From CAVSUR01 sp052143655 (GTDB lineage: Bacteria > Actinomycetota > Actinomycetes > Streptosporangiales > Streptosporangiaceae), in NCBI GenBank assembly GCA_052143655.1, contig JBKQSL010000314.1:1-9451 (forward strand): a stretch of DNA of 9,451 nt, written 5' to 3'. The position numbers were made by a program, and so were the translations under genes. Below are positions 1 through 7,800 of this stretch, one piece after another. The notes under the pieces are model-generated. The model was given only the letters and a program-made list of their open reading frames with translations. It was not told where the DNA came from and searched no databases. Every line of letters starts with the position of its first letter. Position 1 is the stretch's first letter.

Positions 1-228
1 ATCGAGTCGATGATCGAGATCTGCCGGGAGCACTCCAAGAACGTCAAGCGGTGGCGGGACGGGACGATGGCGCTGCGCTGGTGCGCCGCCGGGATGCTCG
101 AAGCCGATCACCAGTTCCGCCGCGTCAACGGCCGCCTGCACCTGCCGAAACTCCGCGCCGCGCTGGACGCGCACTTCAACAAGACTGTCAGCACCGACTG
201 CAATGATGAGACCGTGAGCGCGGCCTGA
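1..228 (+). CDS. Transposase C-terminal fragment (IS256/Mutator-like), 5' end outside the window
   Basis: The reading frame is open from base 1 and ends at TGA 226-228, so this is the last 75 codons of a longer gene that starts left of the window. The visible stretch contains the pattern NVKRWRDG, then LRWCAAGM, then QFRRVNG and HLPKLRAAL. From memory, this matches the C-terminal end of actinobacterial transposases of the IS256 (Mutator) group; I could not search it. The DDE catalytic residues lie upstream and cannot be judged, so the element could be intact or dead. The ATG at base 10 is internal and not a true start. No second IS copy or clear terminal inverted repeat can be established here. 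The family assignment is less certain than the call as a transposase. Confidence 0.7.
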   Translation: MESMIEICREHSKNVKRWRDGTMALRWCAAGMLEADHQFRRVNGRLHLPKLRAALDAHFNKTVSTDCNDETVSAA

Positions 229-726
229 TAATCACGGGGCCGCCACCGAAGTTCTACGGGACTCGGGACAACCTCCGCCGACACCGCTGTCGAAGCGATT
301 GCGCTGGGGTAGAGCATGACCGCGAAGAGCGCGACCAGGTAGCTGCCCTGCCGGGAGGAGACCGAGCGGGCCCGGTGCACCCTGGCCCGCGCACCTATTC
401 TGCCGCCAGACTCCGGCCGTAACCGGCGATCCCGGGTTGAACCGCTTAGCCCGATGCGCAGATGACCAGCAGACCCGCCGCCAGAGTATGACCGAAGCCA
501 GGTCGACGCTCGATGGCACCGCGCGGCTGAGAACGCGACCATGACCAGAACGGGCGTGCCTGGCCGCCTGAGGCACGACTGATCACTCGGCTCGTCGCCC
601 GCTCACGATACGAGAGCTCAGCGCTGTCCGGCCAATCTGTCCCGCCGTATCCAGCGGACAGGTGGATGTGCGTCGGAGCCCGCTCTTGCGGTGTTCTCCT
701 AAGCGCGCGAAATTTAGGGTGGTCTT

Positions 727-743
727 CCCCACTTCGGTCGGGG
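727..743 (+). promoter_or_regulatory. Short stem-loop with a cUUCGg tetraloop upstream of the operon
   Basis: CCCC (727-730) pairs with GGGG (740-743), and AC (731-732) pairs with GT (737-738) around the loop TTCG (733-736), with C739 bulged. A UUCG loop closed by C-G is an exceptionally stable RNA tetraloop. No T-run follows, so it is a poor intrinsic terminator. It lies in the -35/spacer part of the candidate promoter, so it may be an operator-like inverted repeat or chance. If transcription starts further upstream it would fold in the leader. Confidence 0.35.
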
Positions 744-749
744 CAGGTC

Positions 750-755
750 TAGGTT
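750..755 (+). promoter_or_regulatory. Candidate -10 element for a leaderless transcript of the operon
   Basis: TAGGTT fits the actinobacterial -10 consensus TANNNT and ends six bases before the ATG at 762. Transcription starting about seven bases after the -10 would begin on or next to that ATG, which is the geometry of the leaderless genes common in actinobacteria. Consistent with this, the only Shine-Dalgarno-like bases before the ATG are AGG at 751-753, inside the same hexamer. No good -35 is visible 17-19 bases upstream. TAGGGT at 715-720 is a second, weaker -10 candidate. Confidence 0.4.
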
Positions 756-761
756 CAGTTC

Positions 762-1103
762 ATGGGGTTGGTAAATGCCGGAGGGTGGGGGCTGCTCGGT
801 GGTTTAGCAGCGGGCCTTGTCGCGGTATCGGCAGCGGTCAGCACGGCGGGTTTCCGGTGGCCGTGGAAACGCGCTGAGGACGGTATCTGGCCTCGGCTGT
901 TCGTGGTAGCTGTCGGCGTGGTGCTCGGCGCAATCGTCGCTGCAGCGGCGCACACACAGATGACCGGCCCGTGGCCCGCCTTCCTGCTGGGCGTAGGTGC
1001 GCCTTCCGCCGTCCGCGGAGCTTTGTCCGGTGTCGAGGTTGCCGAAACCAAAGACGACACCCCTGATGGTGGTGCTGCGGGTGGAGCGGGAAGTGCCGTC
1101 TGA
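762..1103 (+). CDS. Small multi-pass membrane protein, first gene of the operon
   Basis: This 113-residue protein has hydrophobic segments at about residues 7-29 and 44-64, and a third, shorter one at 69-82 that begins TGPWPAF. The loop between the first two is basic and tryptophan-rich (RWPWKR, residues 32-37), which favours a cytoplasmic location for that loop. The C-terminal 20 or so residues are acidic then glycine/alanine-rich and probably disordered. I recognise no enzymatic motif. The ATG at 762 is preferred because it sits at the right distance from a TANNNT -10 for a leaderless mRNA and captures the whole first hydrophobic segment. The 3' end overlaps the next gene, so the two are probably translated together. 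The likely role is a membrane anchor or partner for the products of the following genes; this is inferred only from operon position. Confidence 0.75.
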   Translation: MGLVNAGGWGLLGGLAAGLVAVSAAVSTAGFRWPWKRAEDGIWPRLFVVAVGVVLGAIVAAAAHTQMTGPWPAFLLGVGAPSAVRGALSGVEVAETKDDTPDGGAAGGAGSAV

Positions 1104-2085
1104 CAGTGTGCTTGGCCGCATGGCTACGGGCGCCCGCCAGGGGCCACCGTGGCTGCGGGTCACCGTCAGGCCCCGACTGGCGCGCTTCCTGATCGCTGCT
1201 GGGGCGCGTCCAGCTCCCGCGGGCGACAGCATGACGGTCAGCTATGGCAGCCAGCACCCATCCCAGGGAAGTGCCTCTGCGGAACTTACCGGCCCGGATG
1301 CAGATGCGGTCGGCGTCCTGAAGCGCCTGGCAGCTGGCCTGGCGGCTGGGCTGCCCGCGGCCGTCGAGTACGTGGAAGGACCTGCGGTGCTGCGCCTAGC
1401 GCGGGCCACGGCGAATCCTCGCGACCTCGAATTGACGCTACGGGCGCCATCGGCGCTCGTAACGGCGGTGGCCGGCACGGCTGTCGTTCTCTCCTTCCGG
1501 CTCGATGACGGCGAGGACACGGGTGGCGTGTCAGATGTGTCATTGCTGGGCCGACTCGACGACACTGGCGTCGCGCGGTTCAGGAGCCCGGGAATCGGCG
1601 CGGTCAGCGGAATGCGCATCCGCGCCCGGCGCAGCGAGAGTCCCCGGCTTTTCATCAGCCTTCCGGAACTGGGCAGGCATGCTCCTGCAGCGGCGACCGC
1701 CGAGACCGAGGTCCGCTTCCGCCACCGTGTCGTGCTCGCCTCGCCGCCGCTGACTGTCACGGCATACGAGACGCCCGACAAGAAGATGAGCATCTCCGTC
1801 GAAGGGCTGGCTCAGCCTGAGCCGGATACCGCTCTGGTTGTCACTAGCCAGATAGGTGATGGCCCGGTTACCTCGTGGGCGCTGTACCTGCGATGGTCTC
1901 CTGCGGCGGGCGGGGTCAGGGCGTCACTGACCGTCGGGCAGGCACGCGCAGGGCTCAGATGGGAGCTCGATCCGGCCCCGGTGCGGCTCGCTGACCTGCC
2001 GGCCGGCATTCTGCGGCGCAGTCAGGCGGCCGCGGACGAGCGTTCCCGCGAGAGAATCGCCGAGATCCTGGCCAGCCAGGAGTGA
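1093..2085 (+). CDS. Beta-rich protein of unknown function, second gene of the operon
   Basis: About 330 residues, predicted soluble: no signal peptide and no membrane segment. It is dominated by alternating hydrophobic strands (WLRVTVRP near residue 20, LELTLRAP, AVVLSFRLDD). The stretch LGRLDDTGVARF near residues 152-163 resembles the turn of carboxypeptidase-regulatory-like or transthyretin-type beta-sandwich domains often found in actinobacterial signalling operons; this is a pattern match by eye. The C-terminus is a charged helix rich in R, E and A. Start choice: GTG 1093 has GGAG at 1083-1086 with a six-base spacer and overlaps the previous gene by 11 bases. ATG 1066 is an in-frame alternative without a visible ribosome site that would add nine residues. 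The stop (TGA 2083-2085) overlaps the next gene's GTG start. Placement before two membrane receptors suggests a cytosolic adaptor, substrate or effector, but no function can be assigned. Confidence 0.75.
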   Translation: MPSDSVLGRMATGARQGPPWLRVTVRPRLARFLIAAGARPAPAGDSMTVSYGSQHPSQGSASAELTGPDADAVGVLKRLAAGLAAGLPAAVEYVEGPAVLRLARATANPRDLELTLRAPSALVTAVAGTAVVLSFRLDDGEDTGGVSDVSLLGRLDDTGVARFRSPGIGAVSGMRIRARRSESPRLFISLPELGRHAPAAATAETEVRFRHRVVLASPPLTVTAYETPDKKMSISVEGLAQPEPDTALVVTSQIGDGPVTSWALYLRWSPAAGGVRASLTVGQARAGLRWELDPAPVRLADLPAGILRRSQAAADERSRERIAEILASQE

Positions 2086-4898
2086 ACACGGGAGCGCGGG
2101 AGCGCGGTTTCTTCCGAATGAACTTAATGGCGCCGGGCAGAAACCGCCGCACAGTTGATGTCCGGTTTCCCGTGGCTGATGCCGACGTCGGGCGACTGCG
2201 GACGCTGCGGCTGGAACGGGTGGAGGGCAGGCCTGGCCTGTGGGCGCACCCGGCTGAGCTCAGCGCTGCCCTTGTTGATCCGAGCTTCGACGCCGCGCTG
2301 CATGCCGCGTGGCTCTGGGCCTGCGGCGCCGGCGTGGGCGTGGAGCGCCTGAGTGTCCGCTGGAAGGTTCTGGGTGATAGCGGCGATCCCCGGACCTCCG
2401 GCGGGTCCGCCGGTGCCGCCGCCGCGGTCGGCCTGGCGTACCTGACAGGACTTGCGGGCGGTCGCCGTAAGGTCGATCTGCGCTGCGCGCTCAGCGCTAC
2501 GGTCGATGACAGGGGCATCCTCGGGCCCGTTTCCGAGCTGCCGACGAAGCTCGGCCGAGGCGGCCGCGACTGGCGGCGGCTGGTCGTGTGCAGCGACGAC
2601 GAGCAGACAGCCCGGCGGGTCGTCGGCGGCGGCCCGCCCAAGATATTCGCCGCCGATGACGTACTTCAGGCCGCCAGGAAGGCGGCGCAGCCGCGGGTCT
2701 CCATCCGCACCGCCGTCGCCGCAGTCGCCGTCGCCGTGCTCGCACTGGCGCTTGTGAGCTGGCATCTTGCCGACCTTGCTACAGACGCCGCGCGGGTATC
2801 CCGGGTTAATGCCCGCGACAGCCAGGCGTTTCATCTGGCGTCGCTGGCAGGCAAGCTAGCCGCCGCGGAGCCGGCGACTGCGCTGCGCCTGGCCGTGTCG
2901 GCATTCCGGCTCGATCCCGCATCCGTCGACACCCGGGCGGCGCTGGTCCAGCTCACCCAGGCTGATCCGCGGATCAGGTCGTATCTCGGCGCTGAAGGCG
3001 GCCCGGGCATAACCCGGCTGGCCGGGTCCTTGTCCGGCCAGGTCGTGGTCTCGGCTGACAGCGATGGCGCCGTACGCAGCTGGGATCCCGGCTGCGCCAC
3101 ATGCAGACCTTCCATACTGTCGCGGGGAGCCGCGGTGGGCGCTGTCGCCGTAGCACGGGACGGCGCCCTCGTCGCGGTCGTACGAGGCGATCGCATCAAG
3201 CTGACAACGCCGGCGGGCCGGCGGGCCGCTGGCTGGCCGGCCGGCGCTCTCCGCGTGAACGACGCCGTAGACACGGTGGCGATCAATGACGGCGGCGATC
3301 AGATTGCGGCTGGCACGTCGGACGGCGGCGTCTATGTGTGGACGCGCGGACGGCCGGCGCCGGAGCACGGCGTCGTAAATGGCGCTGAGCCGGTCTCTGC
3401 GGCGGTCTTCCTCCCTGACGGGCGCCTGGTCACGGGTACTGCGGCACCGGATAGGCAATCATCGCAGGAGCTCGTGGTCTGGAAGACGGCGTCGAGGAAC
3501 CTGACCAGCACGGTACTCGTCTCGCCGCTGACCCCGAACCTGATCGTTCCGGGTGTCAGAGCCCTGGCCGTCGTCGGCAGCGATCTGGTCGTCGGCGAGA
3601 CGTACCTCGAAGTGCGGCCCCTCAGCTCGCTGAGCACTGTGAGGAAGATCAACGTTCCCGACGCGGTGGACGCGCTGGTACCGCTCGATCCCGCGCACGT
3701 GCTAGTCGGTACCACTAGCTCGCTCACCATCAGCGCGCCGCCGTACGGAGGAACCCCATCGACCAGCTTCGCCGACGTGGACACGGCCACCGGGCGCACC
3801 CAGGATTCCCCTTTCAGCGGCAGTCTCACCTGCCTCACGCCGGCCGCTGCCGTCGGGCCCGGCCACACCATCCTCACTGGCACGACCTCAGGCGTCCTAG
3901 CCGAATGGTCACCCGCCAAGCCGAAAGCTTCCGAGGTCCTGCGCATCGTCCCCGACCCGCTAGACCGCGATGGCGTGATCGTGTCACGGGAGAACGGCTC
4001 CGTCGACGCTTTCGACGCGGCAACAGGACGCCAATCCACCATCATCGCCAGCCGTCACGGGCCAGCCACCGCGCTCGCAGCGAAAGGCGACGCCATCTTC
4101 GCGGGCTACGTCGACGGCACAGTCCTGCGGCTCACCCGCAGGCCCGGCGCGACTCCGGTGAGGCTCCTGCACCTCCCGGAGAAGGTGCTCAGCCTGGCCC
4201 TCGACCCGGCCGGAGACACGCTCGCCGTGGGGGGCTCGAGCGGTCAGGTAACGCTGTTCAATGCGACCACCAGCAGACTGCTGCGGACACTGCCCCATCC
4301 GCACCTTGGCGGGGTATATGACATCGCCTTCGATCCTGCCGGCGAGCTCATCGCCAGCAGCGACGTCAAAGACAGTCTCATCGTTCAGCGCGTCAACGGC
4401 ACGGCCGCGCAGTCGACGGCGCTGCTGTCAGCCGGGCTGCTGGCCTGGCTAAACGACAGCGAGCTCATCGCGGGCGACGGCGAGGGCCGTCTCTACCGGC
4501 TCGCCCTGCCGCTGCCGGCCAGCCCTTCCCCGATCGCGCATCCCGACACCTCCAACATCCTGGGCGGTGGCCTCGATCCCGCCCACCAGAGCCTCGTCAT
4601 CGCCTCAGCGGATCAGACTGCAGTCCTGTTCGACCTCAGCGCAGACCAGCCGCTCGGCAGGTTCTCCACGCTCGACGCCAGCACATCAGGTCCCTTCGCG
4701 GCTGCTGCCTGGGCCGCTTCCTTCACGCCCGGTGGCCGCTACGCAGTGTTCGGCACCGCGGAAGGACATCTGCAGACCCTCACGACGGACACCGCCATCC
4801 TGACCGCCAGGGCCTGCGCCATGGCGCCCTCCCCGCCCGCCACGGCCAGCACGCTCAACCGGACCAACCTGCAAGCAGCCACGTCGGCGTGCCCATGA
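2082..4898 (+). CDS. Membrane protein: Lon-like (S16-type) protease domain, TM helix, WD40-like propeller
   Basis: 938 residues. Residues about 25-206 form a Lon-like domain. SGGSAG (106-111) corresponds to the Lon DGPSAG serine motif, with Ser109. A helix and a strand pair follow, then DDRGILGPVSELPTK with Lys156, in the place of the Lon lysine; the 47-residue spacing is close to that of Lon proteases. No AAA+ ATPase is attached. One transmembrane helix spans about 210-228. Residues about 229-300 are a helical linker with an ALRLAVSAFRLDP motif, typical of actinobacterial WD40 receptors. From about 310 to the end runs a long propeller region with blade endings such as VRSWD, VYVWT and LVVWK, enough for two seven-bladed propellers. 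The tail has Cys912 and Cys937. The expected topology is a cytosolic protease and an exported propeller. GTG 2082 overlaps the upstream stop (GTGA), implying translational coupling. ATG 2118 is a possible later start but has no well-placed ribosome site. Catalytic activity is inferred from two residues only. Confidence 0.75.
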   Translation: MNTGARERGFFRMNLMAPGRNRRTVDVRFPVADADVGRLRTLRLERVEGRPGLWAHPAELSAALVDPSFDAALHAAWLWACGAGVGVERLSVRWKVLGDSGDPRTSGGSAGAAAAVGLAYLTGLAGGRRKVDLRCALSATVDDRGILGPVSELPTKLGRGGRDWRRLVVCSDDEQTARRVVGGGPPKIFAADDVLQAARKAAQPRVSIRTAVAAVAVAVLALALVSWHLADLATDAARVSRVNARDSQAFHLASLAGKLAAAEPATALRLAVSAFRLDPASVDTRAALVQLTQADPRIRSYLGAEGGPGITRLAGSLSGQVVVSADSDGAVRSWDPGCATCRPSILSRGAAVGAVAVARDGALVAVVRGDRIKLTTPAGRRAAGWPAGALRVNDAVDTVAINDGGDQIAAGTSDGGVYVWTRGRPAPEHGVVNGAEPVSAAVFLPDGRLVTGTAAPDRQSSQELVVWKTASRNLTSTVLVSPLTPNLIVPGVRALAVVGSDLVVGETYLEVRPLSSLSTVRKINVPDAVDALVPLDPAHVLVGTTSSLTISAPPYGGTPSTSFADVDTATGRTQDSPFSGSLTCLTPAAAVGPGHTILTGTTSGVLAEWSPAKPKASEVLRIVPDPLDRDGVIVSRENGSVDAFDAATGRQSTIIASRHGPATALAAKGDAIFAGYVDGTVLRLTRRPGATPVRLLHLPEKVLSLALDPAGDTLAVGGSSGQVTLFNATTSRLLRTLPHPHLGGVYDIAFDPAGELIASSDVKDSLIVQRVNGTAAQSTALLSAGLLAWLNDSELIAGDGEGRLYRLALPLPASPSPIAHPDTSNILGGGLDPAHQSLVIASADQTAVLFDLSADQPLGRFSTLDASTSGPFAAAAWAASFTPGGRYAVFGTAEGHLQTLTTDTAILTARACAMAPSPPATASTLNRTNLQAATSACP

Positions 4899-7800
4899 CC
4901 AGCGAGCCTCTGGCCTGCGTTCTCCGCCTCGTGCCCGAGACCCGGCAACGGCTGCTCGCGGAAGGCACCCAATCCAGCGCCATCGACACTATCTATGCCG
5001 GTGATACCTGGATGTCCGCATGTATCGCCGCGATCAGCGAGGCCCCCGACTGGCTGGCCCAGCAGGTCGGCGAGCACGAGGATGACGCTCTTATCCCGGA
5101 CCTCATTGCTGACAGCAAGGGGCCGCAGGCACGCGCTGCCTTCCTGGCTCAGAGCACGGCCGCCGCGGCAGCGGGAGCCTGGGCTTCCGGGGACAAGGTC
5201 GCGTGCGTCGAAGCCGCTCGCCGCGCCGCGCGCTGGTGGGCGGCCGTGGACGGGCTCGACTACCGTGATCCTGCTACGCCGCCGACACCGCTGGCCACGC
5301 TCAACGGCAGCCTGCAGGCCGAGCGGGCGGAACACGATCCGCGGGTGTGGGCACCTGTGGAGGAGATGGTGCTCCACGCGGATCCAGCCACGGATAAGCG
5401 TCCCGCGACGCTTCGAGCCGAGGTCCTGACATGGGTCGAGGAGCCGGGCGGGGTCAAGCCTGCGAAGTTCGTGCTGGAGGCCGTCGCGGCTGGTCAGCCC
5501 GGCCTGTGGCGGGCGCCCCAGGCCGGGCTGACGGCAACCGACGCGCCGTTCCAGGCGGCGCTGCGGGACGCGTGGGCGTGGGCCACGGCGCAAGAGGGCC
5601 TCGACCCGGATATCAGCGTGCGATGGCGGCTGCTGCTGCACCCCGACGAAAGCCGGGCATCACGGGGGAACGGTGATGCCATCGGGCTAGCCTGCGCGGT
5701 AAGCCTGCAGCAGCTCGCGGTCCGTCATCAGCGGCTTCACCGGCTCGACCGGCACACGAGCTATCTCGCTGCCGTGGCGGCTGACGGAACGGTGATGGTA
5801 CCGACCTGCCAGGTGTCGCCAGAAAGCCGGGCCCGGCTGCGCCGCCTGGTAGTCGCCAGTAAGCAGCCAGCCCCGCCCGCACGGCTGGCACTCCGCCATG
5901 CCGATGTCGTCAACGATGCGGTCGCGCACGGACGTCAGCCCGTGCAGGCCCGGCACTTCAGGCGCATGGCCGCGGCTGGCGTGCTCGCCACGGTGGTACT
6001 GATCGCCGGCCTGGCGGTGGCGAGGTCTGGCCAGTCCGACTCCCGCAACCGCGCTGCCGCCAGCGCCCATGCCCGGCAGGCCGAGGCCGCCACGCTGGCC
6101 AGCGATGCGCAAGCGGCCCTCAGCGCAGATCCGCCGCGCGCGATCGCTGCCGCCGCCGCCGCATACAGGCTGGCACCGCACAGCCCGGCCGTCATTGACG
6201 CCGTCATCGCGGCTGCAGCCAGCGACCCGCGCGCCCTGCACTACCTGTCCCCTGCGGCCGCGGTGACACAGCTCAGCCTCTCCCGCGATGGCAAACTGCT
6301 GGCCGCGCTGCTAGGCGACGGCAGGATCGAGGTCTGGAGCCTGGCGGCGAAGACGCCGCAGGTTCTCCCGGTCCGCCAGCCTCCCGGCAGGACATCCGCG
6401 ATCAGCTTCGTCGGCGGCAGCCCGACACTGGCCGCCGCCGGCACCGCTGTCACCGTCCTTGACCCTGTCACGGGGGCTATCCGCCATCTCGGCACGGGCG
6501 GATCAGGCATCAGCGACATATCTGCCAGCTCACACAGCAGGACATTCGTGACTGCCTCAGCGGCGGGAATACGGCTCTGGGACAGCGCGACCGGAACCTC
6601 GCGCACGCTCTCGCAAACGCCGGCGGCCGACGTCTCGCTGGCGCCGAACGGGCAGACCGTGCTCGTGGGCGAGAATTCCGGCACGCTGCAGCTGCTGCGC
6701 ACGGCAGGCGGCGTCGCCGCCAGCACCAGGCTCCCATCTCCGGCGACCAGTGTCTTGCTGGGGCAGTCGGGCGGCGCATATGCCGTCACCAGGGCCGGCG
6801 AGCTATACGGGTTCGCCACCAGCCTGCGGCGCGTGAGCAGCATCGCGATCCCGCCCGATACGACCCTGACCCTGCGGCCAGGCGCCCGCCTGTCTGAACT
6901 AACGCCTGACGGCCTGCTAAAGGTACGCAGTCCTGCGCAAGTCGTGGCGGCCGCATCCAACGCAGCTATCCTGCTTCCCGACGAGCCGGCGCAGATCACC
7001 GCAGGAAGCGGGAGTGACAGGACGTTCAACGCCGTAGGCATTCCCATTCGCGGCATGAGCCTGCCCTCGCTCGCCACCGACGGCGACGGCCGCCTCGCCG
7101 CCACGGTGCTGGCGGACGGCCAGATCCGCATCTCCACCATCGACCTTGCCAGCGGCCCGCCCGTGCAGGTCGAGGACGTCGCCTCGGCCGCGATCGTGAA
7201 TCGCTCCACCCTCGCCGTTACCTCGGGACTGCTCTACGTGAGGGCCTTCACCGCGCTGGTGAACAGCACAACCGGCCAGGTGACGTCCCTCGAACGCTTT
7301 TCGCATGCGACAGACGTTTTCCAGCGGCCGGTAACGACGCCACGTGACGTCGTAGCCACAGGCATGACAACATCGTCCCTGGACGTGTGGCGGATTCACG
7401 AAGACCGGCTAACCACCGTGGCACGCAATTTGAGCGTCGCGTCCTCGCCTATTTCTGGCATCGCAGTAGATGACGACACAAGCCTTCTGTTCGTCGCCGC
7501 TGACACCCACCTTTACGTGCGACGGCTCACCTCACCGGCGCTGCAGCTGACCCGGACTTCGACCAGCGGGCGCATTGCCTGCCTGACGGCTGATCCCGCT
7601 CGCCACACGCTCTACGCCTGCACCTCGCACGGCGTCATGGCATTTAGCTACACCACCAGTGGGCAGCTGCGTGACCCCAGAATCGTCGGCACTGCCAGCG
7701 CCCAGGGCGTGGCTGTGTCCCCTGACGGCGAGATCATGATCACACTCGACGATGGCGACGCCGTCCTGCTACCCAGGGGTTCTGGCCCGCAGGGCGGTCC

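Larger units (their letters stand above)
229..761. other. Non-coding interval between the transposase remnant and the operon
   Basis: About 530 bases without a gene I can support. Frames that are open on the minus strand here (to about base 576) have arginine/serine/glycine-rich translations typical of antisense frames in GC-rich DNA. One short minus-strand stretch around 270-345 reads as hydrophobic (GSYLVALFAVMLYPSAIA), but the neighbouring sequence in that frame is not convincing; it could be a relic of a membrane protein or chance. The start of the interval (about 229-280) should contain the right end of the insertion element, but no inverted repeat partner is visible inside the window. 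I see no tRNA, CRISPR or strong terminator. The last 35 bases carry the candidate promoter and stem-loop listed separately. Confidence 0.5.

Noticed and set aside
434..443. GGGTTGAACC as a possible tRNA T-arm
   Set aside because: No acceptor stem, anticodon arm or D-arm can be placed around it.
108..576. Minus-strand frames near the left edge as genes
   Set aside because: They partly overlap the transposase end, and their translations have no recognisable domain or ribosome site; only a short hydrophobic stretch drew attention.
997..1065. ATG 997 as start of the beta-rich protein
   Set aside because: It would overlap the upstream membrane protein by over 100 bases, has no ribosome site, and adds a proline/lysine-rich segment that reads like an out-of-frame translation.
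4739..5641. Minus-strand open frame of about 300 codons across the junction of the two receptors
   Set aside because: Antisense to well-supported coding sequence with alignable paralogous domains; no ribosome site or motif of its own.
6241..7209. Minus-strand open frame of about 322 codons within the second receptor
   Set aside because: It lies opposite the propeller coding region; its Ser/Arg/Pro-rich translation is an artefact of base composition.
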